From positions 126,015 through 190,014 of the forward strand of contig JACVRA010000057.1 in assembly GCA_019828545.1 (NCBI GenBank): a DNA stretch of 64,000 bases, in the 5' to 3' direction. The notes under the pieces are model-generated. The model worked only from the letters and a program-made list of their open reading frames with translations. It searched no databases and was not told the origin of the DNA. This DNA is from Paracamarosporium sp. OC-R06-R3. Lineage: Eukaryota > Ascomycota > Dothideomycetes > Pleosporales > Didymosphaeriaceae. The position numbers and the translations under genes were made by a program. Positions 19,706 to 30,576 of the stretch are shown here, piece after piece (the first letter of the stretch is position 1; each line of letters opens with the position of its first letter).

Positions 19706-21280
19706 ATGACTTTACATCACGAAGAACAGCAAAAGAGTTGGGTTGAGACCGTCGATAACATTGCGGCCCTTGATGCGAAGAAAGATACCAACGCGGAGGG
19801 CTTCATTGAAGGGACAGATGAGGAGAAGAAGCTGGTCCGAAAGATCGACTTGTTCCTTATGCCAACGATATGGGTCCTCTATTGCTTCTCGTACATGGAT
19901 AGGACGAACATTGGCAACGCGAAGGTGGCAGGTATGGACAAAGATATTGGCCTCAGCTCTACACAATACTTTCTCGCCATTGTTGTGTTTCAGGTAGGAT
20001 ATGTGATCGCAGAGATACCTTCAAAGTGAGCAATCTTTCCGGAATTCGTAATGAAATCATTCCTAAAAGTTGGCAGCATGATTATGGCACGGTGGCGTCC
20101 TTCACTATACGTACCGTTCTTGATGGTCTTGTGGGGTACTGTGGCAACTCTGATGGCCCTCGTCAAGACACCTGCCCAGTTACTCGGCATGCGTTTTCTT
20201 CTGGGTGTGATGGAGGCGGGTTTCAGCCCTGCTATTCTCTTTATCATTTCGACTTGGTACAGGAGAAAAGAGCAATCGAAGCGGTTCATGACATTTCTCT
20301 CCGCGGGCATCTTGTCTGGCGCGTTTGGCGGAATTATTGCTGGTGCTATTGTCGATTCACTCGATGGTGCCCACGGAATCCGAGGATGGAAATGGCAAGC
20401 TCACCTACTTTTGAAACAATCCTAGGGAGCTAACAAGGCCAGGCTATTTATTGTTGAAGGTGCTTCTACTATTGGCTGTGCTCTCATCGCACCTTTCTTC
20501 CTCCTCGATTATCCTGCTACCACGAAACGTCTTACCCCCGAGCAGCGTGAAATAGCCGTCGCCCGCCTCCAAGCCGATGGGATCACGAGCCGGAGTGAAG
20601 ATGGAGAGGTGGCATCGATATCGCACTGGCGGGCATTCGTCAGTGCAGTTAGTAACTGGCGAGTATGGTGGCTTTGCGTCGGCTACATGACTATCATTGG
20701 ATGCTATAGCTTGAGTTACTTCAACCCGACGCTCGTCCAAGGCCTAGGTTACACGGGCTCTGAAGCGCAGTAAGATACTTTTTCTTCTGTCAACGAACCG
20801 TTTTTGACAATTGATAGGTACATGACTGTCCCACTCTACATCGTCGCTTTCGCCATTGCAGTACCAACCTGCATCCTCGCCGACCGAATCCCGTCATACC
20901 GCCCTGTGATGGCCATGATCGTACTTGTACTTGGCTCTCTCTTCTGTGCGCTTACAGCAGGTATTTACGCTTACGTTCCCCGCTACGTTTTCCTCTGCTT
21001 CATAAACAGCGCCATCTGGACAGCCAACCCGCTTGCACTATCATACGCCTCCGTCTCTCTAGGACCACTACATCCCGAAACACGAGCAATTTGTCTCGCT
21101 ATGATCAATGGTATGGGCAACCTCGCGCAGATATATGGCAGTTACTTGTTCCCGGCCAATGATGCACCAAAGTACCTAGTCGGATTCGGCACGTATGCCG
21201 GATTGTTGGTGTTCGGAGCGGCTGTTTACGGAAGTTCGTGGTTCCTATTTCGAAAATTTCCGTTTCGATCAGAACATTGA
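19706..21280 (+). CDS. MFS permease, Dal5/anion:cation symporter type (2)
   Basis: Exons 19706-20025, 20077-20394, 20443-20769 and 20818-21280 give 475 residues. The first helix is FLMPTIWVLYCFSYMDRTNI; family motifs continue as EIPS-NMIMARWRPSLYVP, LLGVMEAGFSPAILFIISTWY and AMINGMGNLAQIYGSYLFP. Intron 2 begins with GC rather than GT: only a GCAAGC donor at 20395 with acceptor GCCAG restores the conserved IRGWKW-LFIVEG. Branch CTAAC supports it. A second permease of the same family as the one at 14.9 kb suggests either two substrates or high- and low-affinity uptake. It converges on the cysteine-rich membrane protein gene with only 41 bases between stops, and I place the cluster border there. 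Confidence 0.9.
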
Positions 21281-21321
21281 GGATCATATGAACTATTGGT
21301 GGCAACGCTTTTTGCGGCCAT

Positions 21322-22286
21322 TCAAGGCATCTCATAGTACGGTCTGGACTTTCCAGGAATATAATATGAACCCACTTCTTTAGACATCAATTCCGACGAT
21401 AGGTTACCCGCTGCCAGTTCTGCTTGGTCTGTGGACGGCATCTCCACACGTGCCGTGGACGTCAATTCCGGAAGAGAGCTCGTAAGTTTTCGCTCGTCAT
21501 CATATTCGTTGGGCATTTCCGACTGTTGCGTCCTACTTCGTTTTCTCCTCAACAGAAAGAGAACCCCTGCGAAAGCGACCATAACTGATCCCACAACACC
21601 GACGCTGATACCAGCCTTTGCACCTGCCGTCAACCCACTGGGAGCGCTGTTAGAGCCTACTGGAGCCGGGGATGACTCGGAAGAAGTCGTTGAGGTAGTT
21701 GAAGCCAGTGTAGAAATAGGCGACGCGAGAATCGATGATGTGGTAATGGGCGATGGATTCGTATTATTCACTTGTGCGAGTCTGATTTCATCGCCTGTGC
21801 CGCAGCAGTTCCTATCATCACCACAGCACCATGTGAGGCTCGAGCTTGTTCCATCGCACGGAGTCATGCGTGTTATTCGACCCACATCATCCTATGCAAT
21901 TTCATTAGCTCTGCCACATCAATTGCGTCATACAAGAGCACACATACAAGACTAGCGCACACCTTCGGACAACTTGCCCACGTAGGATCTGCGCAATAGT
22001 CTCTCCAATACTCATGGAACACTCGCGGTGGATCTTCTGTGTTTGCAGTGCCTCGTTGCTGGCACAATCCGTTGGGCAGACATTCATCCTTTGGAAGCCC
22101 AAATTGAGTATCATTGCCAGGGTTGTTTGTGCGATTTATATAGCAGCAGGTGTTCGATCCTGGGCATTTTGCTACGTCTGAATTAATTTTCTGTGTCCCA
22201 TTTGGCCAGTAGCATTGTGACATGGTAGGGATTATGTAAAAGAAGAGGACGAGAAGAACAGAACTTTGCAAGGACGATGGAAACAT
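21322..22286 (-). CDS. Cysteine-rich single-pass membrane protein
   Basis: Exons 22286-21963 and 21891-21322 (intron GTGTGC...GCATAG, branch GCTAATG) give 297 residues. Order: signal peptide (SVLLVLFFYIIPTMSQ), cysteine-rich outer domain with about 14 cysteines (CPGSNTCCYIN, WCCGDDRNCCG), a Ser/Thr-rich stalk, one membrane helix (AGISVGVVGSVMVAFAGVLFLL) with a stop-transfer RRKRSR, and a cytosolic tail. This plan is common among ascomycete cell-surface proteins of unknown function. No enzyme domain. It looks unrelated to the catabolic cluster. Confidence 0.8.
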
Positions 22287-23734
22287 TATGAAGAATCGGT
22301 GTAGAATATGAGGTATAGCTCGGCGTGGAGCCTGCCAGTATGGTTTATCAATTTACTTTGAAATGCTGCGAACAACCCGTATATTTACTAGATGGGCCAT
22401 GAACAGTCCATTTCAGTGTCTGCTACTGGAGGTGCATGTTCTGAGACACAGCGTTTTCTCCTTGCAAAATTGCGCGTTACTCGGCGTTCTTAGTGGTTGG
22501 CACTAGGATGTGTAACGCGGTCCGATACGAAAGATTGGGCAGCCCCCAAAAAGGGGCCTATGTTGGTGTTCGCTGCACGTCTTATCACTTTGACGAGGGG
22601 TTGTAGCCGCCGAATCATCCCTGGGCACGGGTTTCACATCCTTGGAACCCAAGGCAGTACCTCAAGTGATGCATTTGTATAACTTGCTCAATTAAAACTG
22701 GTATACCATGGCATTCTTCGCGTGAGGATGCCATTCCAAGTTCACCAAATTATGCAGCACATTTTCAGTCTCCAGACATTACTATGGTCATTGATAATTC
22801 GTTTTCATGACGTTCACATAGTGCGCATCGGTATTGCAAAAGCTCGGCACGCTTCGAAATCTGCGGGGTGACCAGGATTCTGTAACTCAACATTACGCGA
22901 GCCAATTGCAACAGATTGTAGCGTACCATCCCGTTTCAACAGTGTTGGAAAGCTCGTTACCGATTAAAAAAATCCATCTTGCCGGATTCTTTTGATAGTC
23001 TCGTGTATAAGCTGTTGCTACGGTTTTTGTTTTCGTTAGCATTGAAAGGATTCGTTGCGCGTGTCGATTAAAGGCGTTGCGATTCTGTGTTTTCTGTGTC
23101 AGACTGCAAAAATCTGCAGCCTGTAGTGCATGAAATATTCAACTCCTAGGGACAACAACTGTTAACAAGGAGAGCTATCTGATTTCACAGTCAAGGAACA
23201 GCACATTAGTTAGTGTGTAGCTCCACTCTGGAGTCAACTGTCCGGGGTCCCACACTTGGCTCAATACCCACTTGCTCTCAAGGGTAGGAGAAGCATCTGG
23301 CATATCTCTAGTGACGCATGGGATCATATAAGCAAGGCGATTGCGAGTGATTCCCATCTCTTCTTCATTTTGTTATGATTTTACGCAAGGTTGTGGCCTT
23401 TTTCCGGTGTTGGAACTGATCGCATTCGACACTTGCTACATTCTATCAATCACAGGCATTCCTTATTTCTAGTACAAACGTCAACCAACACGCATTTAGT
23501 CACGATCAACTAATCTTGTCTACAAACTCAGGAGTATGCACGAAAAAGCATTAAGGGATGAGAATATTCATAATGTAGATTCGGGTATGTAAAAGTACTA
23601 AAAGTAATCTATCATGTTGTTCAAAAACGGCGAAAACTCAACATCATACCTAGCTATGAACCTTTAGTCTAGTATCATTCGACTTACAGATCCAAAACAA
23701 GAAACTCAAGCAAGTATTTTGTCGGAAGCACGGT
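22287..23734. other. Gene-poor stretch of 1.4 kb
   Basis: No intact gene seen. A minus-strand frame at 23357-23175 reads somewhat protein-like (60 residues, ending FLDCEIR) and may be a decayed fragment. No terminal repeats or transposase motifs. Confidence 0.3.
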
Positions 23735-24694
23735 TTATATTCCCAGCTCACGCCGAAGCTCACCCTCCTCCGCCGTCAGTGAAAGCATACCGCTGTTAGC
23801 TTGGTTAATCTTCTTCATCAGAACACTAATATGGGCCTTGTGCTCTCGTTCCATTTGCTTTTCATATGCACGGTCAGCCGCTGCATTGCACTTCTCCTGA
23901 GCCTTTCGCTCACGCTGGCGAGAAGCTTCGTGGTTGGCATCGATATCGTCCATGGCTTGCTTCAAGTTCGGATGTTTCTGCAGATAGACCTCAAACTCAG
24001 CCTTGTCAGGAATGCTACCGTTAAAGCGACGCTAACAGAGGTTACTCGCAACATGTCGAAAGAGAGGATCAGTAACCGGGAGGGCAGTCACGAGCACAGT
24101 AAGATCGGTATAGGCAAGGAGGCACCGCGACGTATAGCCACGTACCCAAGTAGCAATGTGCTGGACCTCTACTGCCATACCGAGTGTGAGACCAGCTTGA
24201 TAGATGCGAATAGAATCTTGGAAGTTTTGGCCCATGCCAATTTTCGAATGGTCTATGCCGCGCTTAGTCACCGTGGCCTTGAGCACGTATTTAAGAGCCT
24301 GCCGCGTAGCAGAACCATGAAGAAGACAGAACTCCTTGGCTTGTGGATCGTTATTGAAGAACGTGTTGGCAATGGTCGAGCGGGCCATAAACATACGTAC
24401 AGGAGCAGCGTAAAAGACTACCTGACCATCGAGAGAGATATGAGTCTTAGGGCCGTTGAGGAGGCCTTGAAGCTCTTCAGGAGTAAGCTTGGTTACGTCT
24501 ACAGTGCCGGAAAGCACGCCGTGTACGGGAGCCGTTTCTTCAATAAGTGCAGCTTGAGCCGAGCTGAAGGCCTTATCTTGCTTAGCATGCATACGCGCAC
24601 GAACCTCCTGGAAGGCAGCCATTGATCCTGTAGAGTTGTTGCTGATGTTCAAGGGCTCTGAGTCGTGATCGTTAATGGTATTGAAATGTTGCAA
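23735..24694 (-). pseudogene. BTB-like family gene interrupted by an in-frame TAG
   Basis: One reading frame runs from the ATG at 24694 to 23735 except for a TAG at 24034-24032. Before it: MQHFNTINDHDSEPLNISNN, a region with HISLDGQVVFYAAPVRMFMA that may be a weak BTB-like fold, and TDPLFRHVASNLC. After it: RRFNGSIPDKAEFEVYLQKHPNLK and a charged coiled-coil (REHKAHISVLMKKINQANSG). The part after the stop aligns without gaps to the same region of the paralogue at 26014-26946, so the two halves are one ancestral protein of about 319 residues. No intron with usual signals removes the stop. Most likely a recent nonsense allele; a truncated 220-residue product or readthrough is possible. Confidence 0.6.
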
Positions 24695-26013
24695 AGTTAA
24701 GCTGGGTGCTGGTATGAGGCTTCTGTGTGCGAGAGGAGGGGTGTTAGTTATATAACGGTGTGGTGGAAACCCGGCTCTTCACAATGCTAAAATATTATGA
24801 CTACACATATCCAGTTAGGATTACGCATGAGGCCCTTGTTATGGAACAAAGACGGGTCGGTGCCATAGGCTAGTACTACAGTCACTCTCCTTCCCGTTAC
24901 AGCCAGACTGCTGCGCGAGCATTTCAACTTCGAAATATGTAAAGCAAGCCTTCAATATTTTTAATATATAAATGGAGAAGTTCTACCAGATACAATTCAA
25001 AACTGAAACAATGATTTGTTGTTGTTGATTCAGGCACTGCGAAGCTCAAGGCAAGCTTCACGCAGGTTGCAGTACACATATACACGGATGAATGGTGTTT
25101 ACTTTCCATGATTCCTAAAAACAACCCCCGATGTCAATCGAATGCTGAGTTTAAAGGCTTTCGTAAGGCTTCCTGTCATAGTTATGTCAGTGTATTTAAT
25201 AACTATATATCTATTTACCGACACGAAGTCTTTGGTCGATACGATTCATGTAACACTTGATGGTCCAGAAGGCCATTGGACTGGTCGCGAGAGATCTGAT
25301 GTAGGTTCACAAGTTCATTGATTACATGCAAGATAGATCTTTTTCGGACATAAATCTATCTGTTGGAGAGATTGTCCGCCTTTAGCGCTTTTTATAGCGT
25401 ATGCTGTGAAGCTATAGACAGTAAAAAATGAATTAGTATTTCTTCCAGTGAACCAAGCAGGTAGCGGTGGATTCTACGTCTGCGGGTATAGCATCGTCGC
25501 TAAACCGTGGTACACCGCGAGTTGGCTGAGTCTCTCCAGCGGAAGAACAACAGTCAATAACGCCGTACCTTTAGGTCTGCGTGAAATGTGTTTTCATCTA
25601 GAATAGAGGCAGTGATGTACGATTCATTGATAGAAAAGACATAATACCTACTTACACAGCCCTCGCTAAGGTATTCCTTTTTTATGTCCTTTAAGAGTTA
25701 CCATAGAGTATGTAAGCTATGGCAATCATAGCTGAGAGTTCTAACAGATGAAGAAGGGCCCAAAAGCAACATCAAAGAACTGAAGTGCTAATATCAGACT
25801 TTGACAGCAATGGTTCGATTCTGCATACTGTGATACGAAATCTCAAAGCCTCCGACTCATTTGTTTTTTCCACCAGTCCATCCGGTATTCCATGAAGCAT
25901 AAATCTGAAAGTTGCCAACACGGTTTTAGTGTCTAGGCTTCCCATCAGCCTTATTTTTGTTCAAGGTCTTCCCAAGGTGCTCCCGCAGTATGGCGCGCAG
26001 ACATAAAAAACGC
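24695..26013. other. A+T-rich intergenic, 1.3 kb
   Basis: Many stops in all frames; no gene, RNA gene or clear repeat recognised. Confidence 0.35.
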
Positions 26014-26946
26014 TTACAACTTTGAAGCACACCACATCGCTGCATCCTTCGCCGTGACCAGCTTTTCTTCCCCCGTCGTAAAGTCGCAGACCATGTAGTT
26101 CCTTATCTGGTAACCGCGACGTTTTTCCGCGGCTCTGGCTTTGAAGTAGCGATCAGCGTAGTGCATTGCACCGGCAAGATCAGGATGCTTTCTGAGAAAC
26201 TTCGAGAAGGTTTTTGTGTCATGTATTTGACGCATGTATCGCAAGTGACTTAGATGATTGACCATTTTTGTCCAAACCGGGTCCTTGTACGATGTCCGCA
26301 TCTCCTCAACACAAGCAATCTCGTGATATTCCGGAATATTGCGCTCCATGTACTTTAAGTAGTATGTAAGGATCTTCCTAGTATAGCCTTCCATACCCAG
26401 AAAACGTGCAGCCCGGAGGATAGCGATATTGCTTCGGAATCGTTTGTGAAACCGAACTTCGTGTGGCAGGGAGATATTGCTCGTCTCTTGAAGCCAGTTG
26501 ACTAATAAGGTACGAACGGCCTTGGGTTCTAGTAGTCCCGCCGGAAACTGAAACTGTATTTGATGAGCGTTCATGGTGAAGTAGTCATACAGAGTCCTAG
26601 AAATGACCATGGCGGCCCGTTTAGGAATATGGCAGACGGTCAGATCGCCGATAAAGACTGCAATCTTCGGTCCTTTCATCGTTGCCTTCCGCTGGGGTCG
26701 GTTCATTGTAAGCCAGTCATCCCGCTGATGATGGACAGTCGCATTCGGCTCAGGCTCTGTATCGACAGGGGCGGCTCCGTGCTCGATGGGATTTAACATG
26801 ACCTTCGCAGTCAGTTCGACACTCATGCGGCGTATAGTGCGGGAACCCACGCTTAAGGTATCCATGGTAGGCAAAGGCTCGACTTCAATACCTTGGTTGG
26901 TTAGTAAGTTTGAAGATACTAGACCTGAGGGCGGTCGACAGATCAT
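26014..26946 (-). CDS. Unknown protein, possible degenerate BTB-like domain
   Basis: Single exon of up to 310 residues (an in-frame ATG at 26865 gives 283 and may be the true start). The middle, KIAVFIGDLTVCHIPKRAAM...FQFPAGLLEPKAVRTLLVNWLQ, resembles the beta-strand/helix layout of fungal BTB-like proteins, followed by helical IAILRAARFLGMEGYTRKIL. The C-terminal part FSKFLRKHPDLAGAMHYADR matches EVYLQKHPNLKQAMDD in the neighbouring pseudogene, so the two are paralogues on the same strand, 1.3 kb apart. No catalytic motif. Function unknown. Confidence 0.55.
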   Translation of the reverse strand: MICRPPSGLVSSNLLTNQGIEVEPLPTMDTLSVGSRTIRRMSVELTAKVMLNPIEHGAAPVDTEPEPNATVHHQRDDWLTMNRPQRKATMKGPKIAVFIGDLTVCHIPKRAAMVISRTLYDYFTMNAHQIQFQFPAGLLEPKAVRTLLVNWLQETSNISLPHEVRFHKRFRSNIAILRAARFLGMEGYTRKILTYYLKYMERNIPEYHEIACVEEMRTSYKDPVWTKMVNHLSHLRYMRQIHDTKTFSKFLRKHPDLAGAMHYADRYFKARAAEKRRGYQIRNYMVCDFTTGEEKLVTAKDAAMWCASKL

Positions 26947-29445
26947 AAATGGAGGCCAGATCGCTTAGCGATACCATTGCGGACTTACATATGGTACTAT
27001 GTGACAGCAAGTCAGGCAAGTTTTGTCCCAAACACAATTATGGGCAAGAGGTATGTGCGGAGCGAGGTTGTGTTTTGGTGGGAAAGAGGAGCTTTTGTCT
27101 CGCGTCGAGCGTTTGCAATACTTACCACGTTCCCATGGCGACGGTGACCTCACAGACGACATAAGTCGACATGAAATTGCTTTCCTGCCAAAACGAGCAA
27201 CAGCCCTAAATTCCAGAATATTCCTAACAAAGCATCAAAATTTTATTTACTTCATGAACAAAATATTGAGTCTATTGAAGTCAACGATGCTCTTAGCATC
27301 TTAATATATATGAGTGAATCCGCCACGTTGCAACCTCATACATGTGGTGCAGGACATACTTTTCCATGTTCTTGAGTAATCATATCTCAGCTCTCCATGT
27401 GGCTAACGATACCTGTCAAATGACTTCAATCAGACTAGTGGAAAAGTATAGGAGAAGACGTACACTGCGACTGTCGGCCCATCATGTCTGAGCTTGGGTG
27501 CCTTTATTCTGGTAGCAATCTAACTCAGCTAAAGTGGGAACCCGTAAACTCATTGAAAACTGGACCATCGATGGTGATAGCCTCACCAACACTGTGAAGC
27601 TCATACCCTACCAGGTTAGCAATCGATTGCTGTAAAACATGGTATTTCTGGGCAACCGGAAAGAGCTTATGGACGAGAGGCGGATGGCTATTGAGGTATT
27701 GGAGGCGAGAAGGCCAGAGGGTTATAGAACCTACAACAGACACTTGAAATAGTGGAAATGATGATTCTCTCTCATGGTAGACGTTGTATATTAGAAACGA
27801 AAGAGCTGAGGCTGGAAGGTATCGTTGCACTGAGGCCTTTGGAGTGGCTAATGAACAAAGATATGCATGGAGCGATGCAACGAATCTTCAATTTCATCAC
27901 CATGTGAATCAAAAACCCTAAGGTGCGATTGCTATAACACCTTTTTTGGCCCTTTCTGCGAAAGGTTTTCGTTTTAGCCCATGAACTTAGACTTTCAGAG
28001 TACATCGGCCTACAAAAGATGGTTGTGTGCCCATTACCCATAGCTGTATGAATCGACAATGACGCAGATATCGCCGCGTAGAATCTAAGGACAAACATTC
28101 TATGTTTGATTTCGGAACATATCCCGGATGGCATCATGACTCACGAACGATCTCCGAATATCCCAGCGAGCTCACGTCCGTCAAACCAAAACAGAATGCC
28201 CAGTATTGACAGCTGCGGATGCTACACGCAGCGGTAGATGGGTCATGAATGCAGCTGTGCTCCCTACATATGAAGTGCGCATTCGAAAAGAAACCAAAAA
28301 TATTTCGACGAGTGGGTGGAAGGCCGTGAATAAAGACCTATGAGCATTGGATCGGTTCGAGGTCGCGGCCGGGAACAAAGTACTGCTTGTTCCCGATAGT
28401 GGCCCCACGACGGACGAGTCGTAGTCGCTGTAGCCACTGCAATGACCGCACAAATATGCTATCTAGGTGGTGTCACCTAGACTAAAGGAGGACCAAGTCT
28501 AGTTAGCTCGACGGAGAAATGGGAACAGAGTCCTAGCTTTGTAAAACTCCTCCTACGGCAGAATGGTTATCTCAATCAGATGTGAGAGGGCTTCGGATTC
28601 AGAGAAGGTGATGTACTACGATGGTATAGGCCAGGATACCAAGGAAATGATGGAGCGTCGGCGAGTAGACTCACTCTCTGAATATCTAAATAGAGATCTG
28701 TCGTTCTACTTTACCCTGGTTCACTCGATGCGGCTAATTGCATCAACAGCTCATGTCCCGCTTTTAGTTGCTGTTTTTAACCTCCGCTGATACTGCCTAG
28801 GCCTAAATAGTATAAACCTGACCTCATATTTCTTTTAACATATCCAGAATATATTTTTGAACCTATCTATAATATGCTAGAAGACAAATCTAGGATCAGA
28901 AGGGTTAGAGTGAGGAGAATTAGAGTTAAATAAAATAAAGGTTAGAAATGGCATGGGCTATGAAATGGTGAACTATATTGAAAGTCACGTGTAAGCGCTA
29001 TCAGCTGCCTGCACGTCCTGCGGCTCTAGCCCTGTCCAATCCTAGTCCTACTTGATCCTCTCACACCGCCTCAACCTTTGTCCTAATTCTACATTTCTCC
29101 GAAATTGGGAAATGCGTCATGGTCTATCAATATGACTTTGGCGAATAAGGACGTCGCGTGAGACGGTTATGCCACGCTAAGCATAGAGCGAGTGGCTTCG
29201 CGGTTGGCCTGACGAATCCGATATTGGGCTAAGACAAGCTTCTGAGTAATGTTTGAAAAGCAGACCACGACCCAAAAAGCTTGTAGACCCTGTAAGAGAT
29301 TCTCCTGTTCGTTGCGTCGCCTCTCGCAGACGTAGTGCGATTTACTCCCACCCGCGACTACAATTCGAATCAAGCGACTATTGTCGCACTACGGCCCAGC
29401 ACGTTTGAGATCAGTGCTTAGAGAGGAAGACATACTATCGCGAAG
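26947..29445. other. Gene-poor stretch of 2.5 kb with possible decayed coding pieces
   Basis: Minus-strand fragments at about 27830-27525 (ends ITIDGPVFNEFTGSHFS) and 28137-27840 (IEDSLHRSMHIFVH in one frame) look mildly protein-like but lie in different frames with no splice signals. 28800-28970 is very A+T-rich with TTAGA/AGGTTAGA runs, like mutated repeat remnants. No intact element. Confidence 0.25.
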
Positions 29446-30576
29446 ATGGCATTCAACGGCTACTATCAAAATCCCCCGCCCTTGCAAGGACAATATCCGC
29501 CACAGAATCAAGGTCCTACCTATACGCAGCAGGAATACAATTATCCGCCCCCACAACAGCAGCATTCATCCTATGGAGTGCAGCCAGGCTATGGATATCA
29601 CCAGCCACCTCAGTATGATTCGCAAATGAGTGGACCTGGAGCACCCCCAGGACAGAACGCTGGCTTTCCGCATCAACCACCATATCATCAGCAAAGCTAT
29701 AACAATCCACCTTCGACATACAGTGGCCAGCCACCAGCCTACAACACACAAGTTCCAAATTACAATGGCACAACAGCTTATGACAGCCCACCGTCAGGGT
29801 ACAGCAACTCCACTCCAGCTCCCACATATGATGAGCCTCATCAGGCACATCAAGGACCACCGTTACCAAACGGTGATGCCGAGCGCGGCTGGAAGACTAA
29901 CGTCGCCCTTGCTGGAGGTGCCGCATTGGTAGGCGGTGCACTGCTACACCACCACCACCAGTCCTCATCGTCGTCATCCCATACCGGCAACGGGCATCCG
30001 CTCGCACGCATTGCTGACCCGCAACGACCTAGCGTGTGTCTGAAGCTCGTCGATAACGACGGTGATGACGAATACGTCCTACGGCACGATCCGAGCGCCG
30101 GCGCCGTTTATCGTGTGAAATACTCCGACGACGGCGCCAAAGGCGAAATTTTCCGGGGCTCCTTACTGAACCCGTCCTCTGAGCGCATCGGCGCCTATAA
30201 AATGTCCACATTCTCCAATTCTCTGAGTTTCGAGTTCCCCAAATCCGCGCGGCGCGACTCCAAGGATAAGCGCAAATGGGGCGATTGGCGACCCGACGAT
30301 GCGGATTGGGCGAGCGACATTGGGATGCTGAACGAGCGGTGGCTGAGGTGGAACTTTATAAATGACGCGAGGGATGACCGTGAAGTGAGGTTCACGTTGA
30401 CTTGCGTGGACAGTGGCAATAGGGAAGGGGATGCGGTGAGCAAGGTCGTGATGGAGAATTATTATGACGGGTCTGTTAGTATTCCGTTAAGCGCGGTGAA
30501 GGATGAGGAAGAGCTGGACGAGATGGCGGTCGTGACCTTTGCGACGCTGGACTGGTGGAGAGACAGATTGAGATGA
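29446..30576 (+). CDS. Pro/Gln/Tyr-rich protein with C-terminal unknown domain
   Basis: Single exon, 376 residues. The first ~145 residues are low-complexity (MAFNGYYQNPPPLQGQYPP and many YNNPP/GYGYHQPP-like stretches), likely disordered. A short glycine/alanine helix (VALAGGAALVGGALL) and a His/Ser run follow. The last ~190 residues form a folded region: PSVCLKLVDNDGDDEYVLRH, AGAVYRVKYSDDGAKGEIF, LRWNFINDARDDREVRFTLT, ending FATLDWWRDRLR. Such proteins are common in Pezizomycotina and have no assigned activity that I know. No membrane anchor is certain. Confidence 0.75.
   Translation: MAFNGYYQNPPPLQGQYPPQNQGPTYTQQEYNYPPPQQQHSSYGVQPGYGYHQPPQYDSQMSGPGAPPGQNAGFPHQPPYHQQSYNNPPSTYSGQPPAYNTQVPNYNGTTAYDSPPSGYSNSTPAPTYDEPHQAHQGPPLPNGDAERGWKTNVALAGGAALVGGALLHHHHQSSSSSSHTGNGHPLARIADPQRPSVCLKLVDNDGDDEYVLRHDPSAGAVYRVKYSDDGAKGEIFRGSLLNPSSERIGAYKMSTFSNSLSFEFPKSARRDSKDKRKWGDWRPDDADWASDIGMLNERWLRWNFINDARDDREVRFTLTCVDSGNREGDAVSKVVMENYYDGSVSIPLSAVKDEEELDEMAVVTFATLDWWRDRLR

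Noticed and set aside
28181..28453. 90-codon minus-strand frame in the gene-poor zone
   Set aside because: No start context, splice signals or recognisable motif; kept only as a possible remnant.
28563..28790. 75-codon plus-strand frame containing YYDGIGQDTKEM
   Set aside because: Short resemblance to hydrolase-like loops, but nothing coherent on either side.
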